The notes under the pieces are model-generated. The model had not been told where the DNA came from. It ran no database searches and worked only from the letters and a program-made list of their open reading frames with translations. A stretch of DNA of 64,000 bases from Lepas anatifera (lineage: Eukaryota > Arthropoda > Thecostraca > Lepadidae): positions 70,001 through 134,000 of the forward strand of contig JAOTON010001533.1 in the NCBI GenBank assembly GCA_034440635.1. The letters run 5' to 3'. Of this stretch, positions 1-10,849 are shown piece after piece. Positions within the stretch are counted from its first letter, which is position 1, and every line of letters begins with the position of its first letter. The translations under genes were made by a program, and so were the position numbers.

Positions 1-186
1 TTCTCTTGTCGGAAAAGGTGGGTAGGTACATATTTTCAAGTGTTTGTGGTTTTTGAAAAGCAATTTAATCTGAACAGGAGTTTAGGTGCAATGAAATGAA
101 ACATTAGGGATATTTTTCGGCAGCTTCAAAGGCGTCCTCACAAATTGTTCCTGTGACGACGGACTCCAGCATAGGGGTGGAGGAGC

Positions 187-526
187 CATTGGCGGACGCA
201 GGGAGGGGCCATTCGGGCCATCCCCCTCAAAGCGCTGGATGGGGGTCAAACTATCTTTTGGCCCCCAAACGCTGGAGAAATTTTTGAAAGAAGTGATTAC
301 ACTAGGTCTGTAGAGCAAAAATTTTCGCTCCCAACCCACTCCCCCGCCACCCACCCTCCGGAGAGGGATCACTTGAAGAGGTAGCTTATACCAGGTCTGT
401 CGAACACTGAAAAAGCTGTTTACACTAGGTCTGTAGAGCAAAAAATATTCGCCCCCACCCCTCCCCCTAAGAGGAGAGGCAGACATGGGTTTGCCCCCCC
501 CAAACTCGGGTCTGCGTCCGCCCCTG
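187..526. mobile_element. 340-bp hAT-type MITE with 8-bp TSD
   Basis: The ends are inverted repeats: the left end starts CATTGGCGGACGCAG and the reverse complement of the right end starts CAGGGGCGGACGCAG (13 of 15 match). The element is flanked by a perfect 8-bp direct repeat GGAGGAGC (179-186 and 527-534), the duplication length made by hAT transposases. Inside are two copies of ACTAGGTCTGTAGAGCAAAA (about 302 and 423) and a weaker third near 390. No coding capacity is seen. Confidence 0.8.
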
Positions 527-547
527 GGAGGAGCTTTGAAGGATAGT

Positions 548-580
548 CAGTGGCGTATCCAGGACTTAATTTTGGGGGCT
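548..580 (+). mobile_element. hAT-like left terminus, partner not found
   Basis: CAGTGGCGTATCCAGGA starts at 548 and resembles the terminal repeats of the other hAT-type elements in this window (CAGNGGCGGATCCA). It lies 130 bp before a decayed hAT-type transposase gene, so it may be that element's 5' end. No matching right end followed by AGGATAGT (the 8 bases before 548) was found, so the 3' end is probably lost. Confidence 0.4.
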
Positions 581-676
581 GCCGGCTGGGCGATTTGGAG
601 CCTGGCCGCCAGTACCTCAGACAGCCTCCGGCTATGCATTTACTATATGGGCTTAGACATTTGGGGTCGGGGCTGA

Positions 677-2677
677 TTGGCACAGGAACCACACGAAACT
701 GTCGCCGTCAGCGCCTCCGGAACCGGTCAAGTACATTTATTCACAGGCGTAAGGGTAGACGGTAAAGTAAAGCTGCGAAGGGTTGTAGACCACATGCACG
801 GGAGTGCTCAAAAAGCTGCAGCTGCAGCTGACAAATCCCCTGAACAAATGAAAAATAGCGGAAAGGATTATCCTATTGTTCGCTGGCAAAAGGATGTTGA
901 TCCAAGCATTGTGAAGTTGCTGATTGAACTAGCTGTGACAGTTTATAACGACAGCTTGCAAGAAACTTAGGCAGCCTGGTCTTGGCGCAGTCGCTCGCTT
1001 GCATCACTGCAAGCAGAGCGGGTGAACACTTTGTGCACGAACGAGAGGAGGAACTCTGAGTTCCAGCCAAGTGAGCCAAACATGGCAATTCTCTCATACA
1101 GGAGCCCGGATGTTTACCGGGAGATGCTGGATGTCGTAACTGAGGTAGACCGTGATCGGATAGCTGCACATGTGGAGTGTTGCGCATACAGCCTCCAAGT
1201 GGACGGAAGTATGGACAGACAACAAGCATATAACAACTTTGTGACGATGCGCCTGATCGGCAAGACTGGCCATCTGACCTCTCTTTCTCTCCGTGATTGA
1301 ACCGGAAGGGAATGGCGCAGAAGGTCTCCTGGAGGACGTAGAAACTTCCCTCAGAATCTGCAATCTTTCCACAGACAAGCTGGTGGGAGTGATCACGGAT
1401 GGGGCAAGTGCAAATACTGGGAAGGCACGTGGGTTGTGGAGGCGAATGAGGGACTCACTGGGAAGGGATCTGGTAGCTATCTGGTGTGTCTGCCACAGGA
1501 GTGATCCGGCACTAGCCAGCGTAGAAGCAACGGTAGCAGAAATGCCTACATTGGCAAGCTGACATCCGAGCTTTAACGACCTATTTTCGAGCCTCTAAGA
1601 ACAGGACAAAAGCACTGCACAGGCAGATGGAAGGCTCTGTGACCTTTCCTGCTTATCATGAGGTACGCTTCGCGGAACATCTCCTCCACTCTGTGCAAGC
1701 AACTCTTACTAATCTTCCTGGGTGCAGGCTCGTGTGGAAGGAAATTCTAGAGCCAAATGAAACATATAAGACGGAGAAAGCTAAGGCCTGTGACTTCCTC
1801 AGAAAGTGGAGGGATGCCAGTAACACTACTACCATGACAGCCCTGATGGCTGACATCACCAACGTCCTCTGCTAGCTCCAACAACAGCTGCAACGGGGTG
1901 ACCTCATAATAACCGAAGTTCTCGAGTACAAGGACACCGCCATTCGAAAGCTTAAGCTGAGGAAGGCTGCTCCATTCCCTAGTGGCCAAGAAGAAAACTT
2001 GTGCAAGACGAGTGCCGCAGAATGCGCAGACAAGTCGAACAAGAGGCTGGTGCACAACACTCTGGTCACTTCTGAGCGGAAATTCCGAGCAGTAAGCACG
2101 GAAGTGACGGAGGCCACCAAAAATTTCATCGATGAGTGGCTGAACTTGGAGCAGGAGGCAGTCGTGAGGAGTATGACACAGGTGCTGGACGCGAAAATCG
2201 TCGGTGATCTCATCGCTGCGAGAAAGGAGTTCTGCTTTGGTATTTTCGGCGGACATAGCATGGTACACCCAGCCAGTGACGTTTGTGATGTATGGCCTGC
2301 CCTGGAACGTACCCGGAGAGAGCACAGGAGTCCTAGTGAAAGGCTTCTAGCGATGCAGAGGGTCTCCAGTGGTGTGCTGCAGCGCTTCTTGTCTGCCTTC
2401 ATTTGTGTTACCACGCACAGCATGACTACAGAGAGAGAGAGCAGTGTCGCATTACAACTGCTTCAAGTCGTTGCATTGAATGAGCATGGAAAATGACACT
2501 GGGAATGACCGTCTGACAATCAGCGTTAACGGCATCGGCACGGCCCTCTTCTATCCCAGTCCGGTCGTGGATCAATTCTTCAAAAAGAAGGGGAGGCGCA
2601 AACGGAGTGCTGATCCGGTGACCTACAGGCGGACAGAATTCGTAACAAAGGTTTATCGCTCCAAGGGATCACTTTAG
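677..2677 (+). pseudogene. hAT-type (DUF4371/KIAA1586-like) transposase pseudogene
   Basis: The reading runs piecewise through several frames and matches in order the layout of DUF4371-containing, hAT-derived proteins. The segments are: AAWSWRSRSLASLQ (about 970-1015); SLQVDGSMDRQQAYNNFV (1190-1245); VGVITDGASANTGKARGLW (1384-1440) followed by IWCVCHRSDPAL (about 1480-1515); a helical stretch AYHEVRFAEHLLHSVQ (about 1650-1700); and a C-terminal TMTTERESS (about 2420-2450) with GIGTALFYPSPVVDQFF (about 2535-2585). The family's RNase-H-like fold cuts and joins DNA, or is domesticated in some hosts. Lesions are an in-frame TAG at 968-970, a frameshift near 1290, another near 1555, a TAG at 1873-1875 and a frameshift near 2485. 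Five lesions rule out a functional transposase. The true 5' start cannot be fixed. The family match is from remembered motifs, not a search. Confidence 0.75.
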
Positions 2678-4547
2678 AGGTAAGTCATGATCCTTAATGG
2701 ACACAGCTTTGAAGCTCCAAGGAACGATCACGTCTGTGGTAGGTGAGTATGGAGTTCACAAATGGAAATAATACCAACAAATTGTGCTCCCCACGTTAGC
2801 ATTTATATATTAACGCTCCATAAAACTATTTGTAGCACAGAGAATGTTTGGCAGAGTTGACATCGTGAATATGAAAAAGACGATAATGATGATTTTTTCC
2901 AAATTTTATTTTAGATAATATTTTAATCAGCCAAAGAAGAGTCAACAGTTTCGAGTGCAACTCATGATAGCCAGTGCAACTAATGATCAACTTATGATCG
3001 ATGTTAAAAATGAACTTTGGCAGAAAACGATCATTACCATATGTTTCATACTCTCCATAAAACGATGTATTTCATCACCTTCCGTCAAGGACGTGGGAAC
3101 CGGGGACAGGTTAGGGGCAGCTCGCGCCCAAGACAGCAAGGGCATTGCCCTGCCCAACTTTGGAAGGAATGGTATTTGGGAAGAAGCACCCTGGGTGGAA
3201 CAAATTTGGTGAACTTAACAAAACTAGTATTTTTTCAAAGCAAAATGCTTAACTATCGTGCCGCTGTCTCAATTTCCGTCTTGGTGCATTGCGTTGCGTC
3301 AGTGTATATGGGGTGGATGAAGATCATGAAAAATGACGGGTTTAACATTAAAATCAATTCGAATTTTCCTTGCATCCGTCACTCCCCGATTGCACCGCGC
3401 AACGTTTTTTTTTTTTTTGCTTGCTGACTTGGCCTGTCTCCCAGCTCAAGCTTAATTCTAGCATTTCTGCCTTGGTATCGGGTGGAGTTGGTTGAGTTAG
3501 CTAAAATCCCACCTAGTGAAAGTTCCTTAGACGAGGCACTGTTTCCATAGGGATATGCCACTAAACTGGCTTGAGGTGAGCTGTGCAAAGAAGTCTGCGG
3601 AGGAGGAATATTTTGGGATTCTGACATGCATAAGCAAACGGTGGCGAAATTCTGAAACTGTTAAAAACACGCCCTTAAAGTTTGACTTCTCAGATGGTGA
3701 CTCAAGTACAGGTGCGCCGTTTTGCGGTGCTCATCCGAAACAGAGGCATATGCAGCAGTACCCCCCCCACAGTCTTGCTTTTGACCGGCCCTGCACATTG
3801 CGCCACTGGCCTCAGTGGCCTCCTTTGGAGCACTCGGCTGCTTCTCTGCGTACAGTGCCGCCCCCATGGCAGTTGTAGATGTGTTTCCCTTTGCAATTAG
3901 TACTAAATACCAAAAACTTTCATGGACAGAGTGGTCCTCACAATCGCCTAAAAGTATCGCCAGGTGGGTAAGGGCTCTCTTGAGACCTCACACCGTCTCC
4001 CCTTTGGAACAATTCTAGATCCGCCTCTGCAGTGACAAACGCACAAATCCGTGGATTTGTAGACAACACGCCTAATAGTGAATGTGCTAACCCCCTCCCA
4101 AGTGATTCGGCCACTCTGGTGAGATCAATATCCTTAGATCTTATCAATCAAAAGCAGCTTAGGGACCTCAAGAACTAGATACAGAAACTTGGTCAAAAGA
4201 AGAGGAAGGATCTCTTCTTTTGAAGGGATCGTGCATTCTTTTAAAATCGTGGTGCAGAACACTAAGCAGAAGCTTAGACGTAGCAAATTCTGAATGAGGA
4301 GACCAGTGTGGTGGAATGCCAGCGTCGAAAAAGTGCATGGTCTCCAAAGTTTCGCCTTGGTGCTTGGCTAAAACAGAACTGACCACGGTATTCTGCCTGG
4401 ACCAGCCGTTTCCGCAAATCTCACTGGGGATGTCTGCCATATTGGCAGCTCCCTGGGCCTTGATAATGATGGTCAAAATGTATGTAGTCTTCACACACAT
4501 GCCAAATCGGAATGCTGGCACTGCTGCTGAAAGCATTCGTCATAACA
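2678..4547. other. No gene seen; one orphan hAT-like right end
   Basis: About 1.9 kb of mixed-composition sequence. Open frames here are short and resemble nothing I know. A possible hAT right terminus (TCTAGATCCGCCTCTG, 4013-4028) has no left partner preceded by its following 8 bases (CAGTGACA). Confidence 0.5.
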
Positions 4548-4580
4548 TAAACCCTCATCCCGCTGGGGGGCGAGGGTTAA
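4548..4580. mobile_element. Minimal TTAA-element palindrome (two ends only)
   Basis: ACCCTCATCCC is separated by a few bases from GGGGCGAGGGTTAA. These match the two outermost ends of the ~1 kb family A/B TTAA elements found later (TTAACCCTCGCC and GGCGAGGGTTAA) but with no interior. It could be an extreme deletion derivative or a footprint. Confidence 0.4.
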
Positions 4581-4732
4581 TCTCCGCGTCGAATAAGTGT
4601 TTGAACAATCCTTCTCGGGTATTTGCACTGGTGACCTGAATTAAGATGACCCGATCTTGAAATTTCGTCTAAGTTGAAAACATGATTCGAGAAAATTGAT
4701 ATCAAGTAGGAGCACAGCTCTACGCACCGCCG

Positions 4733-4798
4733 TTTTTATTGTCTCCAAAAACCCGAAGGGGTGGGGGCGGGTACCCCCCACCCCTATCAATGCCCATG
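4733..4798 (-). mobile_element. Solo terminal fragment of a family C TTAA element
   Basis: The sequence contains GGGGGCGGGTACCCCCCACC and CCCCTATCAATGCCCATG followed by TTAA at 4799-4802. It matches the end of the complete family C copy at 13887-14725 (GGGCGGGTACCCGCCCCC, then GTCAATGCGCGTGTTAA). The interior is missing. Confidence 0.55.
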
Positions 4799-4861
4799 TT
4801 AACCAAAGTAAGGCGGTGACACTGATCTTGAAGACTGTACGATCAGCGTGGTATTGGTTCA

Positions 4862-5048
4862 ATGAGCAGGTCTTAGTGGATAGTATTAAAATTAGCTAAG
4901 CCACTGGCCCCAGGTACAAGTCCAGGCGGAGCCTCTGAATAAGCCGATCTGATCCCCCAAATCCCCCTCCTCCCAACAGGGTAAGGCTTAGTGACACCGT
5001 ATCACTTTGGCTATTGGTGTGTTTTCAAACCCAAACAGTTATGTCATG
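4862..5048 (+). mobile_element. tRNA-derived SINE, family S1 (diverged)
   Basis: CTTAGTGGATAGTATT is an A-box-like start and AGGTACAAGTCC sits at the B-box position. The body contains GGCGGAGCCTCTGAATAAG, GATCTGATCCCCCAAATCCC and a tail with CTATTGGTGTGTTTTCAAACCC. It is clearly homologous to the SINE split by the giant element (10678-10698 plus 23431-23603). Both promoter boxes are decayed. Confidence 0.65.
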
Positions 5049-5680
5049 AAATTTAGCTGGGCCTAATATCTACCTATAATGCCTTGTGTTTTCGTGACCA
5101 AAGGCTAGAAAACAATTTTAGCTAAGCTATTTTCCGGGTTGAGAAGATGCCACAACTTAGAGCATTCTATATAACGCAAAGTAACACGATTCAACGTTCA
5201 GCGGATGTACTCAATATCACGAGTGAGAGAATCAGCTGGAAGTCACAAACCTGGTGTGCAGAGCGTGTCTCGTCGGATTGTCCAGGTGACCACTCTGCGC
5301 TCTGGCCTTACGTTAGCGGCACATACGCTGTGCGGGGGGCGGCCGGTAGTGGCTAGTGGGTCACATCGACTCGGCTATCGCCGGCCGCGACGCCTATCGC
5401 CCATGCCGATTACGGCAGGTTTATCTTGGCATGCTGGTGACAAGCTTATATCAGCTCGGTCAAACTTGGGAGAATAGATATCCTGTAACACTTATTCGGC
5501 GCGGATATTCTGTGATACAAAGCCAAGATATTGTGATTGAATCGCACGATGGTTTCGTAGTGGGTGGCATTTGTCTCTGACGGTATTTTAGGGGTCATTC
5601 TGTCATTTTAGTTTCAGAATGAATTTTGTTGCAATATTTTTCTAGAAAATGGAAAGATATCAACTATTTTAAATGATTGT
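5049..5680. other. No feature recognised
   Basis: Two overlapping open frames (5205-5477, 5356-5580) cover part of this stretch, but neither resembles a known protein and no splice or start context supports them. Confidence 0.4.
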
Positions 5681-6130
5681 GTTCCCCGGCACCCCCGTGG
5701 CGCAGCTGGCAAGGGCGCCACGCTTGGATGTGGAAGGCCCCTGGATCAAGGCTGACCTGTGGCAGCTTTTTCCGCGGCCGCCTCCTACCCAGGAAATAGC
5801 GGTACACTGGGGAGTGCGCGCCGCAGCAGTGGAATCAACGCCGTGCCAGCCGGCGTCCCTGTTTGTGGGCGCACGGGCCTGATCGGCCTTTAAACTGATC
5901 CACCGGTCTGGTCTCCCGCCCGCGGCCCTTATGTGAGGGCTCGGCCTGTGCCGGGCGCTGCGGCTTGGGAGACCGGAGCAGCCTATGGCCCGCCGAGTGC
6001 GTGCCGCTGCCCCGTTAGGGTGCCGGCAAATGGAAACTTCCGCTCTGTACGTAGTGTGAGTGCGCTGTATGAATGAGACTAAGCTACTAACACAAAAATG
6101 TTCCCAGGAAGGGAACGCAAAATATTTAAA
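5681..6130 (+). mobile_element. tRNA-derived SINE, family S2, with 10-bp TSD
   Basis: A tRNA-like head carries an A box (GTGGCGCAGCTGGCAAGG, about 5697) and a B-box-like CTGGATCAAGGC (about 5740), followed by a ~350-bp GC-rich body and a tail ending in AAAATATTTAAA. Direct repeats AAATGATTGT flank it (5671-5680 and 6131-6140), as expected from LINE-driven insertion. A second copy is at 18480-18929. Pol III transcription is inferred from the boxes. Confidence 0.85.
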
Positions 6131-6622
6131 AAATGATTGTTTTCCCTATGTCTTTCGGTAAAGTCAATAGGCACATCAACAGTGAAAATGAAACATTTTC
6201 GAAGTCACATTATGAAATACTAATGGCTTAAGAATATAGGTATTTCTTATTGTTGAAAATATTATGGAATGGTTATTAATAAACTGAAATCACTCCCAGA
6301 ATTATTGTCATCTAAACTCGCATAGAGTCATGAGCTCACTTGGCCAGCTAAGCCGTTGCCGAAAACAAATTGTGTGGCCTGACAGATTCAGAGCCTTCCA
6401 ATTCGGGAACGATTCATTGACTACGAATTACCAGCCTGGATGTGATATCGGTTGACATAAGTATATAGACGGAAATACCTCGATATTACAACTTTCCAAA
6501 TAACTTTCTACTAGTCAGAAATGCTGGCTGTGCAAGCCTCTGCCGAGGGTTTGGCAAGTTTTAAATTTCCTTCACGGCATAACCACTCGAAAGCCGATAT
6601 AGCATGCTGTGTATTATCATCT
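6131..6622. other. No feature recognised
   Basis: AT-rich sequence after the SINE. No open frame of note, repeat or RNA gene was seen. Confidence 0.4.
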
Positions 6623-6626
6623 TTAA

Positions 6627-7040
6627 CACGCGCCTTGACGGGGGATGGGAACCCGCCCTTGGGTTATTCGCCAATGGCCTGAAGACGGTGCCGCGCAGCA
6701 ATGCTCTAGCTGGTATACATGTTTATCCTTGCTGCTGCTTGTGTGCAAAAAAACTTTGGTCCAGGCCATTTTAGGTTAGATCATTAATGCAGGTCAAGTG
6801 GCCTCGCCTCCATGAAAGTCGAAGATAGCATAAGCAAGAATAGGGCTTATCTATTGAACTGAAATTCATATCATATAACGGGTTTACGGTGTTCTACAAA
6901 ATATTGATTGGGACTTTTAATATCGATGACTTTAGCTCAGATAGGATCCATGACATATCCATTGGAAATTCATGGGTAAAGTCGTTCAAACCCAATTATG
7001 TCATTGGAAATGGAGATTCAGTGTTTATTTTGACTTAACT
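6627..7040 (+). mobile_element. 5' fragment of a family C TTAA element
   Basis: TTAA (6623-6626) is followed by CACGCGCCTTGACGGGGGAT and the family C interior: an AGGTCA-type stretch, then TATCGATGACTTTAGC and CATTGGAAATTCATGGGTAAA. It is collinear with about the first 420 bp of the complete copy at 13887-14725. It stops after GTTTATTTTGACTTAA with no matching right end. Confidence 0.7.
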
Positions 7041-7054
7041 GTATTTATTTCTGT

Positions 7055-7215
7055 AGTTCCAATTGTGGGTGGAGATCCTGGGGGGTGAGGGTGGCCAGGA
7101 CTCCCTGGATTTTGGATCTCCCATAGGCCTTGTATTGCTGTTTCAACGTTTTTCCGCCCAGAATCCCCCCTGGATCGAGAAGAGATTCCCCAGCCCTGGT
7201 TCTTATTAAATTCAG
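7055..7215. repeat. Unclassified dispersed repeat (also at 28078-28215)
   Basis: The two loci share CTGGATTTTGG, TCTC(CCA)TAGG, TTGTATTGC, a CAGRATCCCYCC-like stretch, GGRTCGAGAAGAGA and CCAGCC(C)TGGTTC in the same order. Neither has clear termini. The 28 kb copy ends in CCTGGGTTCAAGGTCC, which resembles a B box, so it may be a fragment of an old SINE. Confidence 0.5.
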
Positions 7216-8091
7216 CTTGACCAAATTTGATCTTGGCCTGACTATAGGACAGGCCAAATCTTAAGTTTTACCTAATAAGGTTATATAATACATCATTCGG
7301 CACCGCATGTTGAGAGGAGCTTAAAGGTGTACCTAGTTTTGTTTTAGATTTTATGTTAGATGCGAGTGCAAAAAGGCGGATTATTTTGCTGGGAATGAAG
7401 GCGTATGAGTATGTTTTACTGAGGCTCCAATAATGGCAAGCTGGTATGGCACGGACTGTATTTGCAGTTGACACTGTGCATTTCTGCATTTTAAAATGAA
7501 AAAAAAACATTCCTGACTCCTACAGACCTTGCCTTCGACACCTGCGCACTCACATTCTTCTTTCATATTCAGTTTGCCCCTTTGAGACCAAACATTGTAG
7601 TTACAGATCAGTGTTTTTTAGGTGGTCCTTTAACCGTAGCATGAGTGACCCTTAAATCACTTTGGCACTTTGGACATTTTGGATTCACTCATCTACTGCA
7701 ATCCCCTTTTCCCCGAAAGAAATCTTCGGAAGTCCCTGCTTCGTGTGGTGGTTTTACTCGCTCAAATTTTCTTGATCTAGATTACATACATGAATATTCT
7801 AAGGAATGGCTGTGCCCAAATATATTATCACTGTGAATTTGCTGTACCTATTTTTCATCCAGAATTCAATGGAAATGCCAACCAATAACTTATCAATTAA
7901 AAAAATCCGGATTAAATGCAGATATATGCTTTCTTCAAGAGATGACGTCCTTCAGCGAACTTTGCACGCGTGTTTATTAAAACTCACGAGAATCATTGGT
8001 TTGACCTCGGCTTCCCCAAAAGTTTCATGATTTCGGCCCCAAATTGTCTGCGAGTAACATATTTTATTTTTGTCTCGGTTATATTTTCAAA
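7216..8091. other. No feature recognised; upstream region of the first small basic-protein gene
   Basis: AT-rich sequence. Short open frames (7645-7836, 7806-8030) have no recognisable similarity. Any promoter of the gene starting at 8092 lies here, but no confident TATA or initiator was identified. Confidence 0.35.
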
Positions 8092-8596
8092 ATGGCCCCT
8101 TGCAGCCCGCAAAAAGATGAGAAGTCTAAGAAAATATTAGTTGGTGTCCAGGGAAGCTGCGTGAAAATTTGGCCTCTTAAAGACAGGAAAAAGAAATGTG
8201 GTTCGAGCCGCAAGAGGAAGCCTGCACCATGTCCAAAGAAAAAACCAGTATGCAAGAAAAGTAAGGGTACACTTATACTTACATGAGTGATTGTATGCAT
8301 TTGTTTAACAGTGTCACTCTGTTCATTTATATTAAATTTGACGTTCCTAATTTGCCTCAGCCTTTCGAGTTTCTGTCCATACCGTTTGCAAGCTTTCTGT
8401 TCATAACACTGCACAGTTTGCGTTCATGAATGACACTACTCTTGCTTCCACTAAAGTGTCCTGACACAACATATCTCCCTCAGGTGCTCCTCCTCCTCCA
8501 TGCCCAAAACCATGCCCGAAACCGGGCCTTCTGCAGCAAATCTTAAGTATGTTTGGAATGTGCCCGCCACCACCGTGTTCGCCACCACCGTGTTGA
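8092..8596 (+). CDS. Small Lys/Cys/Pro-rich protein, protamine-like composition, two exons
   Basis: The gene model is 8092-8260 joined to 8484-8596, giving 93 residues. The ATG at 8092 has a good context (TTCAAAATGG); an upstream in-frame TTG at 8044 is not needed. The donor is AAA|GTAAGG at 8261, the acceptor CTCCCTCAG|GT at 8483, and the intron is 223 bp. Splicing gives Ser across the junction and opens a second exon of Pro/Cys repeats (PPPPCPKPCPKPG and CPPPPCSPPPC, ending at TGA 8594-8596). The first exon has SCVKIWPL, KKKCGSSRKRK and a Lys-rich tail. Ten residues are Cys. The block GxCVKxxPLxxxKKKCGxSRK recurs in the convergent gene at 9324-9557, so the two are paralogues. An AATAAA lies at 8826. 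Composition suggests a disulphide-linked DNA-packing (sperm nuclear basic) or structural protein. That role is inference from composition only; I do not recognise the family. Confidence 0.7.
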
Positions 8597-9323
8597 TGGA
8601 TATGAAAAGAGAAAGCAAATCACGAAGATTAACCTTTCCAAGAAAAGTGTGATTCACATTTCATGATATGTCCTATGCATCACCGCCGCTGGTGATATTT
8701 ATCGAGTGCATCATAGTCTGTGCCCTTTCATTCTGGTCAATGTAAATCGTCAGCATATGAATACATGTCTCAAACGACCAAAATAGTTTACGTCATGGAT
8801 GTTTTGTATGAAATATTCGAAAGCAAATAAATTAATGACAAAACCATACAATTCTATAAGGGCTCAATCAAAATTACAAAATTACAGAACCTAGCTTTGT
8901 TATGAACTTCGTGTACCTAATGAAGTGAATTCTTGATAATGTAGCTGCTTGATAATATTCTACAGTGTACATTTCATTTTCTTGCCAAATAAATTCTCAA
9001 TGAACATTAACTTACACAAAACTGTCGTAAAACTTCATAGATTGATAGCGTTGTATTGGAAAGAACTGAAAATTATATTCCTACACTTCATTTTTTCAAC
9101 TAGATCTTAAACAAGCTTTTGTGAAGTTATCGGTATGCTGAACACGTATCTAACATACCTGACATTTTTCATTGGTAAATTTCCTCTCGAAATAAAACAC
9201 TACAAAAATGTGTCGTGTATATTTTGACTCATTTGTACACATCACAATTTATGACGGACAATTCTATGAACATTTGAGACAGCATTCTGTTCTTGTTGCG
9301 CTTCGCATACACTTATGACAGGC
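8597..9323. other. Intergenic between convergent paralogues; candidate poly(A) signals
   Basis: AT-rich sequence containing AATAAA at 8826-8831 and again near 8989 on the plus strand, usable by the upstream gene. No clear AATAAA for the minus-strand gene was found. No other gene is seen. Confidence 0.45.
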
Positions 9324-9557
9324 TCAGCAACGTTTCTTGGATCTCCTGCTGCGTCTTGGTCTCTTGGACCGTGATGACTTGCGAGATCCCCCTGCTCTTG
9401 GGGCCTTGCAGCCACATCCACCCTTCTTGCTCTTCCTAGAACGGCTTCTGGACTTCTTTCGGCTACCCCCGCACTTCTTTTTACTTGGTCCCAGTGGAAT
9501 GACTTTGACACAATCTCCATTAATATCCAGTATCATTTTCTTGTGAGTACTGACCAT
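9324..9557 (-). CDS. Small Arg/Lys/Cys-rich protein, protamine-like, paralogue of 8092-8596
   Basis: A single uninterrupted frame of 77 residues runs from ATG (9557-9555) to TGA (9326-9324). The N-terminal third, with MILDINGDCVKVIPLGPS then KKKCGGSRKK, aligns with the gene at 8092. After it comes an SR/RS-type basic tail (SRSRSRKSKK, SRSKRPRRSRRSKKRC) with paired Cys in GGCGCK. About 29 of 77 residues are Lys or Arg and 5 are Cys. This composition is typical of protamine-like sperm nuclear basic proteins; an RS-rich nuclear protein is an alternative. Unlike its paralogue it lacks the Pro/Cys second exon and needs no intron. The two genes are tail to tail, about 0.7 kb apart. Function is inferred from composition; the shared domain is seen directly. 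Confidence 0.65.
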   Translation of the reverse strand: MVSTHKKMILDINGDCVKVIPLGPSKKKCGGSRKKSRSRSRKSKKGGCGCKAPRAGGSRKSSRSKRPRRSRRSKKRC

Positions 9558-10669
9558 GATTTAGCTTTTGTCGGAACTTTGTGTCTTGTTTGCTAGGAAT
9601 TTTGACCGAAACTAATAATCTGACATGCAACTTCAAAATTTTGATGTGTCAAATATAGTGCACGAGACATTCGACACGTTACTTTCTTGACCAAGGTCTT
9701 ACAGTTAAAATGTATCTTTGATAGAGGTAGCTTTATAAAGGATTATGAACTCAAATTTGAGCAAGAATACCTTTCTGATAAGACACACGACAAAACTCCT
9801 GGCTGCATCTTCATACTTTCTAATCTCATATTTTACGGAAAAATAGGGACATCCGGCTTCGACATCTGTTCAAGAGCTGCTCCAGTACTCACGAGAGCTC
9901 AACGCGACTTTATTGATGTTACACTCACAGCATAGTCGTCCACCGAGTGGAGTTGCTGTACATGCGTTATCCCTGATTAGTTGAATGATTAATTCTTGTG
10001 CTTATAAGATACATGCCGTTTTCTAATAGCATGTCATTATGTGCCTTGCTTTAGATGTTTTTGGGACCTGGAATCCTTCCTGGCGACCACGCGCGTCATC
10101 GTCACTCCTTGTTTGTTGTTTTCCATGTTTTTTTTCACCGGATCCCTTCATCAAGTCACACTACCTCACTCCATGGGTTGAGCGCGGCGCCTATGGCGAC
10201 CCTCCCCGTGGGTAATCCTTGTCCTTCCCCATCAACCATCCTATCCTTATCCTTATCCAACAGTGTGTTTTTGCTTAAGTTGTTATTTACGTCCCTCATC
10301 TTCATTACGATCGGGGTCAGAATAGCCACATGAATAGTGGAGATGCCGTGTATGTCAAATAAATGAATAAACCCTTCCGGCCCTGAAAGAAAATTGAGGA
10401 GTTCATGTAACAGCTGCCTTTTCGTCGTTAGCGATTTCTTAAGAGGGGCTTCCAAGTATAGTATGTAATATAGTACATAGCAGGGTTGGCGAACGATTGG
10501 TAAAAACTAGGTTTAAGTGAGTGGAAAGTATAAGGTAGTAAATACTGGTGGTTACCATTAAAAAGTGGCAAGAACTGTCAAAAATGTTAAAGAGCCTAAG
10601 ATTGACAATTATGTATTAGGACGACATATGAAGTCATTGAACTGTTGTAAAGACATCACAAGTCATGAG
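9558..10669. other. No gene seen; upstream region of the minus-strand small basic-protein gene
   Basis: About 1.1 kb without recognisable coding sequence. Frames at 10055-10333 and 10156-10455 overlap on opposite strands and look like chance. A short pyrimidine-rich run (CCTATCCTTATCCTTATCC, about 10239) is present. Confidence 0.4.
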
Positions 10670-10677
10670 CCTGAGTA

Positions 10678-10698
10678 GGGGAATGAATGGCTTAGTGG
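10678..10698 (+). mobile_element. First 21 bp of a family S1 SINE, split by the giant element
   Basis: GGGAATGAATGGCTTAGTGG ends exactly at the insertion point, within the A box. The SINE resumes at 23431. The SINE's own target duplication CCTGAGTA precedes this fragment (10670-10677) and follows the distal part (23604-23611). Confidence 0.8.
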
Positions 10699-10849
10699 CA
10701 GGGGTGGATCCAGGGGAGGGGGGCCGCGGGGCCGCTCCCCCTCGCTGGTAAGACGCCCCCCCGGCACTAAGGCACCCCCGGGGTCGCCTCCATTTGCTTC
10801 ACGTTTGCATGCCTAACGGAAATACTGGCGCCCCGTGGTAATGCTTTTG

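Noticed and set aside
5205..5580. Overlapping frames with an enzyme-like composition
   Set aside because: No recognisable motif, no support for a start or for introns, and two frames compete for the same stretch.
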